Source of the DNA: JAYSSF01 sp043772005
GTDB taxonomy: Bacteria; Patescibacteriota; Gracilibacteria; Absconditabacterales; Absconditicoccaceae
Length of the DNA: 64,000 bases
Reading direction: 5' to 3'
Assembly: GCA_043772005.1 (NCBI GenBank)
Contig: JAYVGP010000008.1
Coordinates: 1 to 64,000, forward strand
Under the pieces are notes generated by a model, which did not search any database, was not told the origin of the DNA, and worked only from the letters and a program-made list of their open reading frames with translations. This document shows, piece after piece, positions 45,330 through 56,136 of this stretch. The stretch's first letter is position 1, and the number at the start of each line of letters is the position of its first letter. Both the position numbers and the translations under genes were made by a program.

Positions 45330-45833
45330 TATTATGCCTGAGCTTTGTATACAAAAGAAACTCCCGAACATAATAATCACTGAAATTATGGTCTTAAGAG
45401 AGAGATTTGAAACAATATCGGTGTCGATATTACAGAATCCGTACCTAATCGTGTTAGTGGATTATATCAGTGAATAAACAAAGAAGAAATTAAACCATAA
45501 ATGAATGATTAATTATGAGTGAAAGTCATATATAGTAGTATATCCTAGTGTAGTACCATACTAATTTGAGTCAACCAACACTAAAATTACCTATTTGTTA
45601 CCGGATATAAAGATTGAGAGAAGAATAAGTCCTGAGCTATTATAATTAATGTGGACCGAGATCACTCCTCATTTGATAGATATGGTGATAGGTCTGTTTC
45701 GATATATCTTCCTATATGTGTAGGTGGTAAATTCGTCCAAATAATGATTGATGAAGATAGTAAATCCGCTATATTCTTATTATATGACTCCATTGATAAA
45801 GCTTATCCACTGGCATGCTTTAGTCATAATTAA
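45330..45833 (+). pseudogene. broken small gene(s)
   Basis: Two open stretches with coding-like composition but no proper start. The first (about 45330-45500) reads, with TGA as Gly, LYTKETPEHNNHGNYGLKRE and ends at TAA. The second is open from 45585 to the TAA at 45831, giving INVDRDHSSFDRYGDRSVSI then YLPICVGGKFVQIM, with a GTG at 45651 as the only late start. Most likely a disrupted gene. No family recognised. Confidence 0.4.
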
Positions 45834-45869
45834 GATATAGTATATTTGTTGGTAATTTGACACAAAGAA

Positions 45870-45897
45870 ATACCTACCTTGGAGGTATGTTTTTTTA
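45870..45897 (+). terminator. intrinsic terminator
   Basis: ATACCTACCTTGGAGGTAT hairpin followed by GTTTTTTTA. Confidence 0.75.
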
Positions 45898-45992
45898 TAC
45901 TTGAAATTTGCTCTTATTTCCAGATGATAGTTTGTAACCCTCCCCGAATATTTACTGTTACTCACTTACACCTCTAATATTTTTTCTAACTC

Positions 45993-47192
45993 ATGTCTAC
46001 CTACTCCTTCTCCCAAATTGGAACTTTCCAGACCTGCCCTCGCAAGTATGAGTATCAGTATATTGATAAGCTTGGTAGAGAGAGTAGAGAAGATAGTCTA
46101 ACTCTTACATTGTGAAGTGTATTTCATGAGAGTTTAGAGTTTCTCTATAGGCAGAAATCTAATATGATACAGATCAGTTTGGATGAATTATTATCTAAAT
46201 ATGAAGAACTTTGGACGAAGTATCTTGCAGAATTTCTCGAAGAGCCGATTTCTGCAGACCTCGAGATGTTTCAGTCTAGAGGTCGTGAATATCTACGTCG
46301 GTATTATGATACCTATCAGCCTTTCAATATTCGTGTAATGGGAATTGAGGACTGGGTAAGATTTAAGCTCGAAGATGGGATTGATTTTATGGGAAAACTG
46401 GATCGTATGGATGTCGCAGGCGATACGATTGTGATCACTGACTACAAGACGTCTCGTCGCCTCATGCCAGATGATGAAGATCATAATCGTGAGCAAATTG
46501 TGCTCTATGCACATGGGATCAAGCAGACTTATGGTCGCAAATTTGACCATATTCAAGCTGCTCTCATCTACCCACATCTCCAAAAGGAATATCGCTTCAC
46601 GATTAGTGATGATGAAATCACTGAGGTAGTAGCTAAGTATCTAGCGATTATGCGTGATATTGAGATACGTAAATCAAAACATGAGAACCTCTTTGCTGAC
46701 TGAGCTGATCAATTTCCGCCGGTCGCATGAAATCACTGTAACTATTGTCCATTTAGACAGATTTGCCCCAAGTGGAAACATGAATTTATCAATGATGAGA
46801 TGCTTGCATCTGACTTGAGTGAGCGTACGATCTCTGCATTTGTGAGTGATTATCTACGCATCGGTGAGCAACTCAAGAAACTGGAAGCCGAAAAGAAATA
46901 TCTCACCGAGCTCATCACTCAGTGGATGCAAGCCAAAGACATCTCCAAGCGAGAAACTTCGGATGGGGGAGTAGGAATACAGACCAAAACCAGTTATGCT
47001 ATTAAAGAAGATCATAAACAAGAACTACTTGATTATCTTGAGTCTCAGTGACTCCTTGATCAAATTATGAGTATCCAGTCTGCAACATTCTCTTCTAAGA
47101 TCACTAAATGAGAAATTAATTTGGAAGAGATTCAGAATTTTGTTCAGGCAAAAGAGAGTGCTTGGTTGTTACCGAAGAAACCGAAAGAATAG
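45993..47192 (+). CDS. RecB/Cas4-like PD-(D/E)XK nuclease with Fe-S cluster cysteines
   Basis: 399 aa. N-terminal FQTCPRKYEYQYI, the nuclease core GKLDRMD ... VITDYKTSRRL, and the later NHCNYCPFRQICP supply one plus three Cys for a 4Fe-4S cluster, as in AddB/Cas4-type exonucleases. It would process DNA ends during recombination or uptake. No cas genes and no CRISPR array are nearby. Followed by a charged C-terminal helix region. Confidence 0.85.
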
Positions 47193-47313
47193 TAGCTTTT
47201 GTCTTGACCTATTATCAAACATGATTATTCTAAAGTTGTTCCTTAATTGCGGATTGTGTCTTGAGGTGTAAGATTATTTTGATTGAGAGAATAGTTAGAC
47301 TATGATTGACAAC

Positions 47314-47377
47314 TTAGAACGTTCTAAATTGACCAAGAGTAGTGAACTAATATCCGTATTTAATTGTCAATTTAGAA
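47314..47377 (+). promoter_or_regulatory. palindrome and 12-bp inverted repeat in the ftsK leader
   Basis: TTAGAACGTTCTAA (47314-47327) is a perfect palindrome. Its right half continues as TTCTAAATTGAC (47322-47333), which is repeated inverted as GTCAATTTAGAA at 47366-47377, just before TATAATCATG at the ftsK start. This could be an operator or an alternative RNA hairpin. Confidence 0.5.
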
Positions 47378-47389
47378 TATCTTATAATC

Positions 47390-49699
47390 ATGGCTACCAG
47401 AAGAAGAAAATCGAGAGCAGTAACTCGTCGCCCATCACATACTATTACGATATCCAAACTTGGTATTGCGCTCACTCATATTATTATTAGTGTATTGTAT
47501 TTTTTCTGTTATTTTTTTGCTCCAGATGCGCCGTTATTTGGGTTAATTCAAGAAGCCTGACGTCTTATCATTGGTAATCTTGGTCTCATGATAGCAATGT
47601 GATTATGATTAGTCTTATGACTTCTCTATCTCAAAAAAGACCAAAACATCATCTCCTGTGTTAAACGATCAGCAGCATTGATGTTCTTTGTTTCTACGTT
47701 GCTTAATGGTAGTGCGGTTGAGCGTCTTTCACAGTCATGAACATATCTGGAGCAGTGATGATACATCTCATGGCCAATGGTGCAGCTCCTCAAGATGGCA
47801 TTTGGGGTAAATCCTATGGCGCTACAATCTATTAGTATATTAGCGATTGTGATTACCTGATGAATCCTTATCTACCAGCTCAATGTATCAGCATTGATCC
47901 CATCGTTTAATGTACAGTACCAAAATAAAACCAATAGTGATGAGTGAAAAATAAAAAGTACTAGTTCTAGTAATCAACAACAGACCTGACCCATCCGTCA
48001 GCCAAACAAATCATCTTGATCAATCCTTGATATCTTCAAACGCTCTTCTAAAAAGGAGAGCAGAGTTGAAGCGAGTAGGAGGAGTATTTCTTTAGAATGA
48101 TTGATAACTTCATCGTGACATAATTCAAATAATAGCGAATCTCTATGAAGGGATGTAGCCCATAATGAATGAGATATTAAATCTTTTGTCAAATCTAAAG
48201 TTGCAGAGAAGCTTGGTATCGCACAACCAGAAAAGGAAGTCCCTAAAGTAGCAATGACTTTTGGTTGAGATGTTCCTACTTACCCATTACGTTTGCTCAC
48301 AGCACCAGATCGTGGTGGACCTCAGATTGACACATCCTTCATCGAAGCGAAGGCACTCCAAATTGTCAAGAAACTCGAAGAGTTCGGGATCAAAGTCAGC
48401 CTCCAATGATACAACATCTGACCCAGCGTTGTTCAGTTGATGGTGACACCCGCTACTGGTATCAAGATATCAAGTATTGAATCACATAAGGATGATATGA
48501 TGCTTGCTCTTAAGACTAAATCTCTCAGAATCATCGCTCCTATACCTGGTACTGATAGTGTTGGTATCGAGATTCCAAATCCTCATCCACAGATGATTCG
48601 CCTCCATGAACTTATCGGTTCACAAGAATTTATCGGTGCAACTAAAGATAATACAACCAATATTTCACTCGGTAAGTGAATTGACGGAAAGTTGATTGTT
48701 AAGTCGCTGGAAAAAATGCCTCACTTGTTAGTAGCTGGTGCAACTGGTCAGGGTAAGTCAGTGTGACTCAATGACTTCATTCTCTCACTTATGGTACAGA
48801 ATACGCCAGATCAGATTAAGTTCGTCATGGTGGATCCGAAGCAGGTTGAGATGGAGATGTACTCATGACTCCCATATCAGTTATGTCCGATTATCACTGA
48901 CCCAGAACAAGCTCTCAAAGCTCTTAAGCGATGTGCAATCGAGATGGATGATCGTTATACGATTCTTAAAAATGCAAGAGTTAAGAATCTTGCAGAATAT
49001 ACTGAGAAAACAGGCGAGCACATATATCGTATCGTGATTGTGATAGATGAGTTGGCTGACTTGATGATGACTGGTAAGAAGAAGGATGTTGAGATGGTGA
49101 TTGCTCGTATTGCTCAAAAAGCTCGCGCAGTCGGTATTCACTTGATTCTCGCTACCCAGAGACCATCAGTGAATGTGATTACGGGTCTAATTAAGGCTAA
49201 TATCCCGTGTAGAATATCATTTGGTGTAGTATCACAAATAGACTCTCGCACCATCCTTGATCAGAAGTGAGCAGAAGACCTTGTTGGTAAGTGAGATATG
49301 CTGTACTTGGATACAACGATGAAGCATCCGATCAGAGTACAAGCTCCATTTGTTGATACAGGTGAGATCGAAGCGGTCGTGTGATATCTCAAAGATAAAT
49401 ATATGAATAATATTGATGAGTCAGAAATCTATCATCCCCAACTCATGGAGATTCTCGAGAGATGATCAGAGGGTAGTAATGCTTATGCAGAGCTACTGTG
49501 ATGATGAGATGACGATGATGATGCGCTCATGCGCCAAGCCATGGACATAATCGCAGATTCTCGTCGTGCAAGCACGACACAGCTCCAAAAAAAGCTGTCC
49601 ATCGGGTTTGCGAGAGCATCTCGTATCATGGATATGCTTGAAGATAGAGGGATAGTCTGACCACAAGAGGGCAGTAAACCAAGAGAAGTTTTGATTTAA
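47390..49699 (+). CDS. ftsK: FtsK/SpoIIIE DNA translocase
   Basis: 769 aa. N-terminal four hydrophobic helices (LGIALTHIIISVLYFFCYFF and others) anchor it at the division site; a polar linker follows. The motor has Walker A GATGQGKSVGL with the Gly after SV as TGA, Walker B VIVIDELADLMM, ILATQRPSVNVITGLIKANI and, at the C-terminus, a gamma winged-helix domain (STTQLQKKLSIGFARASRIM) that recognises DNA polarity sequences. It pumps chromosomal DNA during division. Start ATG follows directly on a TATAAT-like sequence. Confidence 0.92.
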
Positions 49700-49706
49700 A
49701 ATATCT

Positions 49707-49735
49707 AACCTAGATCTAATAGTCTGGGTTTTTTA
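49707..49735 (+). terminator. intrinsic terminator after ftsK
   Basis: AACCTAG / CTGGGTT stem with a 10-base loop and a following TTTTTT. Confidence 0.75.
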
Positions 49736-49806
49736 ATCCAAAGTTTGACAAAATATTACTCTATAACTATACTATAGAAGTATTTTATTTCATAAAAAAA
49801 TGTCTA

Positions 49807-51018
49807 ATGGGGTTTGAAAAGAAAAGTGATAATACAAAAAAAATAGTTAAAAGAAAAAATTTAAAAGAATCAGTCAAAGAAGTAAAAAATACAACAAAGG
49901 AATCTATTAAAGATCAAGCCATAATTTCAAATAAAGCAATAGAAGATGCTAGAAAAAAGCAAGAGCAAGAAAAGTTAAAGGCAATAGAAAATGATAAAAA
50001 ATGCATTAGAGAATCTGTAGATCTTATTTTAAATATCAAATCATCAGTAGTAGAAAATATTAGAAATCTAAATGCAAATCGATTTTGCAACAAAGATATA
50101 GTAAAAAGCATCATAAATTCAGCTTCAGTAGAAGATATGAGAAATCTTGCAGTAATTTTACTATCTTCAAATGCTGTAGATAATGACTTATTAAAAATTA
50201 TATTACAAAAAATTGACTCTAAAAATGCAGATTTTTTAGAAAAAGCAAGATCAGTGATAGTAGCTCTTAATAGCGATATTAACATAAAACAAGAAATTAT
50301 TAAATCAATTCCTAGTCCATCACTTACTTGATCTCAAATTGAAGAAGTGATTTGAGGAGTTAAACTACGAACAAATATGATATCTACTGATAAAAAAGCG
50401 GATATATGGTCTAATATATCAAAACAGTGAAATCAAGATAAGCTATCATTTAATAAATCAATTGAAAGTAAGACAAAAGTAGGCAAGTTTTTTGCAAGGA
50501 TCTGAAGAACTATAGAAAAAATATGAGAGTGATTGGCAAATAAAGTAGATGATGTATCTGAAAAGATATGAATCAGTTCTAAATATGAATCAGATGACGT
50601 TTATGAAACTATTGTAGATATAATTAATCCTAATCCGCCTAAGATTGAGTTTTGAACAATATACGCATCAGCAGATAAATTAATAGAAAAATGAAACGCT
50701 AAAGGTATTGTGGATATATTATCGCAACTAAGTATTAGTCCTACATTAGCAGTTTTATGATGAGCCGCAGCTGTATGAGTTGCGTGAATATCATTACCTT
50801 TAACTTGATTGATCGCTGGACCACTTTTTATAAGATGAGTTCGTCAGGATAGGGTAATTGAGTTATTAAAAAAATCTGAAAATAATTTCCTTTATGGAAA
50901 AGTTTTAGTTGAAATAGAAAAAACACTAGATAAAGACTCTAAAGTGACTAAAATTTTGGGTAAGAGTTCCAAGGAAAAGAGGCTACAAAAACACCAAGAG
51001 ACATTACTACAATCATAG
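49807..51018 (+). CDS. hypothetical protein with membrane segment
   Basis: 403 aa. The first 175 residues, free of TGA, are Lys/Glu/Asn-rich helices. TGA glycines become frequent afterwards. A hydrophobic Gly/Ala segment near residue 315 (LAVLGGAAAVGVAGISLPLT and GLIAGPLFIRG) is probably membrane inserting. No family recognised; the AT-rich composition and style resemble the large cluster proteins. Confidence 0.6.
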
Positions 51019-51042
51019 TTTATAATATTACACCACAAAAAA

Positions 51043-51075
51043 AATAGAATTCATAATTATGAATTCTATTTTTTT
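51043..51075. terminator. bidirectional terminator
   Basis: Perfect 12-bp palindromic stem AATAGAATTCAT / ATGAATTCTATT around AATT, with A and T runs on both sides. Serves the plus-strand hypothetical gene and the minus-strand sigma factor gene. Confidence 0.85.
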
Positions 51076-51090
51076 ATAGTATTGTAGATT

Positions 51091-52392
51091 CTATAATCAT
51101 TCATCTTTATCTTTTTTCTTTTTCTTTGGACCACCACGAGCATGCATCTTCTCTACTTCATCCTCAATACCCAACAAGCGCTGAAGTCAGATATGCTCTT
51201 GTAACTTAGAGATAACCTTCTGTTCGATTTGTCTGACTCTTTCACGTGTTACCTCAAACTCCGCACCGACTTGCTCGAGAGTATATTTGGGTGAATCAAT
51301 ACCATATCTCATACGAATAATCTTGCTTTCACGATCATCAAACATCTCCAAGATCTTATCAAGGTTTTCACGGATGATATCTTTTTGGCTTTGCTGGTCT
51401 GGGCGGAGGTTATTATTATCCGCAATCAGATCTCATAGTGTATTCTTACCATCTTCACCTACATCCATATCCAGCGAGACATTACCGAAGATTACTTCTT
51501 CGAGCTTCTTGACTTTTTTGATAGGGAAGTTAAGTTTGGCTGCAATTTCTTTACTACTTGGTTCACGTGAGAATTTTTGAAATAATTCTTGATACGCCTT
51601 GTTGTAACTATTCATCTCATCAATGAGATGAACTGGTATTCTTACATTTTTACCGAGGTCTGCGATTGCTTTGGTGATTGATTGTTTGATCCACCAGTGA
51701 GCATAGGTAGAAAATTTGAAATCTTTACTTGGGTCAAACTTCTCAATTGCTTTGATTAGACCAATATTTCCTTCTTGGATTAGATCGAGAAACGATAGAC
51801 GGCTACTCATATATTTCTTTGCCACTGAGATCACGAGCCTAAGATTTGCTTCAATCAGTTTCTTCTTTGCTGTTTCATCTCATCTTTTGACTCTATTGGT
51901 GAGGTCTTTTTCTTCATCAGGCGTGAGGAGGTTGATCTTACTCAGCTCATTGAAGTATAACTTGATAGTATCAGAATACGCCTTATCATTGATTGTGTAG
52001 CTCGTATCGTGAAGTTGTACTTTACCTAGCCTGACCTTGCTTTCTTCCTGCATCTGCTGACGCTCCATCTCAAGGATTTCTTCCAATGTTTGGATACGGA
52101 TACCAAGTTTTTCACATAATTCATAAAATCTATCAATTGCACGTTCCTTCTTGTCCAAGTCATCAATCTCAAAAATTACTGCATCTTCGGACACAAGTCC
52201 AGTTTGGACTCCTTTTTGAAGAAGAGTTTGTAATCATTTTGGAAGTTCGTTGATCTCATCTTGTAGTTTCTCTCGTAGGCTCTGCTTGATGGGGGCTGAT
52301 TGAGACATAGCAGCTTCATCAGTAGTATTAGCAGATGTATTACTAAAGGAAGATCATAGTTTCTTGATCGCTGGTTTTCTAGGTATAGCCAT
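51091..52392 (-). CDS. rpoD: primary sigma factor (sigma-70 family)
   Basis: 433 aa. Region 2 RLVISVAKKYMSSRLSFLDL, IQEGNIGLIKAIEKFDP and KFSTYAHWWIKQSI (core and -10 binding), region 3 with HLIDEMNSYNKAYQELF, and region 4 RMRYGIDSPKYTLEQVGAEF with VTRERVRQIEQ (-35 binding). A shorter region-1.1-like N-terminus (LQTLLQKGVQTGLVSEDAVI) is present. It initiates transcription from TTGACA/TATAAT promoters such as the one at 24894. Start ATG 52392 sits next to a short tandem repeat. The stop is TAG after a final TGA Gly. Confidence 0.9.
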
Positions 52393-52396
52393 ATAG

Positions 52397-52432
52397 TTGG
52401 GAAAAGTTGGTAAAGTTGGTAAAGTTGGAGTT
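52397..52432 (-). repeat. 9-bp tandem repeat upstream of the sigma gene
   Basis: GTTGGTAAA units repeated about three to four times (52397-52432 on the plus strand). It lies just upstream of the sigma-factor ATG, in its leader, next to a GC-rich patch CCCCGGGAGGGGG at about 52480. Variation in copy number could alter expression. Confidence 0.6.
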
Positions 52433-52504
52433 ATGAAAGATGTTTCCAACTCGACTAAATCTTCGAGTAATAGTGAATCCCCGGGAGGGGGCAACTTCTC
52501 TAAA

Positions 52505-52897
52505 TTATCCTTGCGCTCTTACATCGTGTATTTTGCCCGCCTCATCAAGCTTCTCAATAGCAGCAATCACATCATCACGATCGCAGACCCAGTCTGTCAC
52601 ATCAGCAAAGATACGGTTAGTCACAAGTTTACAGTTTTGTACATATCAGATATGATCTTCACCAGTAGCGATTACATAGTTGAGTGTTCATTCGCTATCT
52701 CAGATGACTTCGATAGTATATCCGTTGAGTTCATATTCACCAGGGTAGTCCACAAGCTTCATACCCTGTGATTGATAGTGCATATCTGGTCCAGTTAGTT
52801 TGGCAAGTTTGAGGAGCTCGCTATCTTGTGTCACATCAGCTGTAATGACAAATAGTTCATTAATGATGATATCTGATCAGTTGAGTTTAAAGTTCAT
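52505..52897 (-). CDS. small conserved-looking protein
   Basis: 130 aa. Contains KLVDYPGEYELNGYTIEVIG, similar to the DYPGEYE phrase of some metallo-beta-lactamase-fold (UlaG-like) proteins, but lacks the metal-binding HxHxDH motif, so it is probably a non-catalytic relative. Lies between the sigma factor and the pilin gene on the same strand. Function unknown. Confidence 0.65.
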
Positions 52898-53007
52898 AAG
52901 TTCATATGGTTATAAGATTGTAAAATTATATATTCTTTCTAGATTACTACTTCATCGTACCTCTTCCTCGTTTATGCTAACTCAGTCAGTACAATGACGA
53001 AGGCGGA

Positions 53008-53580
53008 CTAGGAGAAGAAATTAGGATTGATAAATCTCAAGATGACTCACAGGGACCCAAGAAGAGCAAATGCGATAGCAACAGCTTGAAGATATCACAT
53101 TCATTGGTCATATCTTTTAGCGTTATCTCAAGATGATGCTATTAATACTCAAGACCACACTATCATCCCAAATCCACCAATCATGACAAAGGTCATTAAG
53201 ATCTTGGTCATAGCTCTGAGGACATTGACTGGGGCAGCTCATGCGGTGCTCATTACGAGACATCTAGGATTATCTTTTGGTCCGATGAATGGGACTTCTG
53301 TGTTGAGATAGATTCACTTCAGTATATATTTGCAGTTACAATAATTTTCTCCATATGTTTCTTTGCATTTTTTTCTTTTTATTCAGTCTTCTTCTACATT
53401 GTTATATTCTTCCTTGGAAATACATATTTCATTGTCTCCATCGTTACCAATATTAACAGTTCACTCAGGACATGCATATGTCTTTGATTCAAATAATATT
53501 ATTCAAAAACCCAAAAAAACTAACACAAATAGAGTCAGCTTAGCTATGATTCACGTACGACGAGATTGAACTATCATCAT
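53008..53580 (-). CDS. VirB2-like type IV pilin subunit with Cys-rich N-terminus
   Basis: 190 aa, ATG 53580 (a second ATG follows at once), with TGA Gly throughout. After an N-terminal helix (LTLFVLVFLGFGIILFE, signal-like) comes a segment with several Cys (TYACPEG; RKKCKETYGENYCNCKY; RCLVMS). Two C-terminal hydrophobic helices (FVMIGGFGMIVWSGVLIASS and YLQAVAIAFALLGSLGVILR) flank SSGDNAKRYDQ, the arrangement of VirB2/TrbC pilins and the small T4SS pilin-like proteins of CPR bacteria. It would build the conjugation or uptake channel used with the TraG-like ATPase. Confidence 0.7.
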
Positions 53581-53697
53581 AATGATTACAAATGATGTGA
53601 TAATACATTATTATATAGGAAAAGAGCTATAGAATGCAAGGGAATCTCACTTTTGAACTATAAAAAAATCACAAATTTATTGCGATTACTATAAGTT

Positions 53698-53778
53698 TAC
53701 CCGGAGGGGGACTCGAACCCCCATGTCTCGCGACACTCGATTTTGAGTCGAGCATGTCTACCATTCCATCATCCGGGC
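53698..53778 (-). tRNA. tRNA-Leu (CAA)
   Basis: 81 nt on the minus strand. Acceptor GCCCGGA pairs with TCCGGGT (one G-U), the anticodon arm CTCGA-CTCAAAA-TCGAG shows anticodon CAA (reads UUG), a long variable arm (GTC-GCGA-GAC) typical of tRNA-Leu, and a T arm GGGGG-TTCGAGT-CCCCC. No CCA is encoded. Confidence 0.93.
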
Positions 53779-53826
53779 ATATTTACCATACCTTATCTCC
53801 AACATTGCGGCTGAAGCCTTAACATC

Positions 53827-53847
53827 CTACCATTCCATCATCCGGGC
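53827..53847 (-). repeat. truncated copy of tRNA-Leu 5' end
   Basis: A 21-base identical copy of the tRNA-Leu 5' end (positions 53758-53778) lies 49 bases upstream of the tRNA 5' end, followed by unrelated sequence. Either a failed tandem duplication or a recombination scar. Confidence 0.75.
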
Positions 53848-54054
53848 GTCAGTGGTTAAAAAATCAAGGTTTATAAAGTTATAAGGTATTTTGAGGTCTA
53901 TTTTTATACTTTTATAATTCCTAAACTACTTGTCAACTTCAACAGTACTATGATAGCGATCTAAGCTTGAAATTCAATTGATTTTTTGATTGAGTTTACC
54001 CATACTATGAATTAGTCAGATTATTCTGATTATATTTATTATGTTTTGATGACG

Positions 54055-54468
54055 ATGAGCTTAGATCTCAACAAAGTACAATTGATTGGTCGTAGTACTG
54101 CTACGGTGAGTGTGAAGACAATTGAGCCAAGTGCAATCTCTGTAGTTAACTTTACGATTGTCACAAATCGTAAGTACAAGAATGCGCAAGGTGTCATGAT
54201 GTCTGATAGCGAGTACCACAAATGTACAGCATATGGTAACAGTGCTGATATTCTCGGTAAATACCTCACTAAAGGGAAAAAAGTCTACGTAGAATGAAGA
54301 CTTAAGACTAGAAAATGGACTGATGGAGCTGGTGTGGAGAGGTCTGGTACAGAGATCATTGTAGACAACTTTATCTTCTTAGATAGTAAGTGATCTGACG
54401 AAGATGGTGTTGATAGTATTGATGATGTTCACGCACCCGAACATGACGAAGCTGATATCTGAGCATAA
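54055..54468 (+). CDS. ssb: single-stranded DNA-binding protein
   Basis: 137 aa. OB-fold sequence MSLDLNKVQLIGR, VVNFTIVTNRKYKNAQGVMM, YHKCTAYGNSADILGKYLTK, GKKVYVEGRLKTRKW. ATG 54055 gives the canonical start; two in-frame starts lie just upstream. The usual C-terminal acidic tip DDIPF, which recruits partner proteins, is replaced by DEADIGA. Covers single-stranded DNA in replication and repair. Confidence 0.9.
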
Positions 54469-54496
54469 TTCTTACAAACAAAATATTAATATATAG

Positions 54497-54526
54497 AGCT
54501 TACATACAGCTTTTCGTAAGCTTTTT
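54497..54526 (+). terminator. intrinsic terminator after ssb
   Basis: AGCTTAC / GTAAGCT 7-bp stem followed by TTTTTG. Confidence 0.75.
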
Positions 54527-54565
54527 GTCTCGTATTATAAAAAATCTTTAATTCTCAATTTAATT

Positions 54566-55228
54566 ATGAATCAACAATCCCCACAACGATCTAGCACCAT
54601 TCAATATCTTCTTGTAGAATTATTTGATATTATTTCATTTTTCATTTTTATTGTCTGACTACTACTATGTATTAGGTTTTTCTTGTTCAATCCTTTTACG
54701 GTAGTAGGGCAAAGTATGGAACCTACATTTCATGAAAACGACTTCATCATTATTGATAAGATCACACCGCAACATAGTAGCATCGTAGATACTAGTAATA
54801 AGATCTTACCATCATCATGGTCACAATCTCTGGATCAAATGCTGCCAGGACTTAAGCGTGGCGATATCTTAGTATTTGTGCCTCCAGGTAAAGATGTGCC
54901 ATTTATCAAGAGAATTATCTGACTTCCCTGAGAGGTAGTCAAGGTTGCGGGTGGTAAGGTTTCAATTTGTGATGGTAGTGGCAACAATTGTAATCAGCTC
55001 AATGAGTATTATCTTCCTTGAGATACAACTACTACTGCATCATGCAATAAGGATACATTTAAGGTTGAATGATGATATTTTGTGATGGGAGATCATAGAT
55101 GACACACTACGGATAGTTTATGTTGTTTTGGATTGATTTGTACTCCAGAGTCCAATTTTGTAGTACCTGATAACTATATCATTGGTAAGGTATTATATAG
55201 AGTTTTTCCTGAGAGTAAGAGATTCTAA
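54566..55228 (+). CDS. lepB: signal peptidase I
   Basis: 220 aa. One N-terminal membrane helix, then the serine/lysine dyad: GQSMEPTF (Ser nucleophile) and FIKRIIGLPGE (Lys base), and the later GGYFVMGDHRGHTTDS. It removes signal peptides from exported proteins on the outer face of the membrane. The usual GDNRxxSxDSR motif appears as GDHRGHTTDS, a small departure. Conserved Gly of IIGLPGE is TGA. Confidence 0.92.
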
Positions 55229-55247
55229 TATATCATAATATTTATAC

Positions 55248-55276
55248 TTGACATTATATATAATTTATTTAATAAT
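55248..55276 (+). promoter_or_regulatory. likely sigma-70 promoter
   Basis: TTGACA (55248-55253) and AATAAT (55271-55276) separated by 17 bases, about 33 bases before the ATG of the downstream gene. Confidence 0.6.
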
Positions 55277-55308
55277 AAATTATATTTTTTTATATTAATC
55301 AAAAGATA

Positions 55309-56136
55309 ATGAAACTATACGAATGAATGAAGAACTTTGCGAATAGTTATTTTATGAAGAATGACTTAGAAATAGGAAAAACATCAGAATTAATAGTTGA
55401 TTTAATTAACGCTACTAAAAATAGTGGAATTACAATCAAAGAACTCTACGAAAAATATTGAGAAAAAATAGACTATCAACAATGACACAGAAATAGAGGA
55501 TCCGATGTGATTGCTATTAATAAAAAAATGGAGTTTAGAGTTATATCATTTCAGGATGGTGATTCTACGAACATAGACCTACTTAATGAATTGAGTCAGA
55601 AGAGGGTTGTGGCCTTAGATCAAGATGGACAATTAATTGGAATATACAAAAATCCATATACACGAAATCAAGAACGAAAATTATACTCTTCTGAATTGAT
55701 ACGAAATATTATAGAAAATCGAAAACCCCAAGAAGATAGAGAGAGGCATATTACAGAAAATACCGAACTCCTTATTAGATTGAGAAAATGGTGTAGTGAT
55801 TGAAAAAAAGTTGAGAATTTCTTAGAACAGACTGAGGTAGCGCAGCATCTTCGCGCTCATATTGATATACTAATGCAAAAAGAAATCGCTTCAGCTACTC
55901 CAGAATCTGATCCCAAGTGATGTCTTGTTATTTTAAAAGATGAACAAAATGCTAATGGATTGAAAGATGCAATTTATAGAGTTAATGCTTTTAGGAAGGA
56001 TCGTGACTTAGGCATGATGATACAAATTAGTAGAGATAATATTGTTAGATCGAAGGATCTCTATTTCTTTAGATATAGGGATATAAGATTATATCTTGAA
56101 TGAGTGAAATCTAGTAGTAATGTGTCTGCTAAATAG
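55309..56136 (+). CDS. hypothetical soluble protein
   Basis: 275 aa. Mostly helical and charged, no signal or membrane segment. Its C-terminal half, SDPKGCLVILKDEQNANGLK then RDLGMMIQISRDNIVRSKDL, has alternating strands. Family not recognised. Its stop overlaps the convergent DsbB-like gene by 8 bases. It is AT-rich with relatively few TGA codons. Confidence 0.6.

Noticed and set aside
45993..47192. Cas4 of a CRISPR system
   Set aside because: No repeats, no other cas genes; a RecB/AddB-like nuclease explains the motifs equally well.
53779..53850. A second complete tRNA upstream of tRNA-Leu
   Set aside because: Only the first 21 bases match; no anticodon or T arm can be formed.
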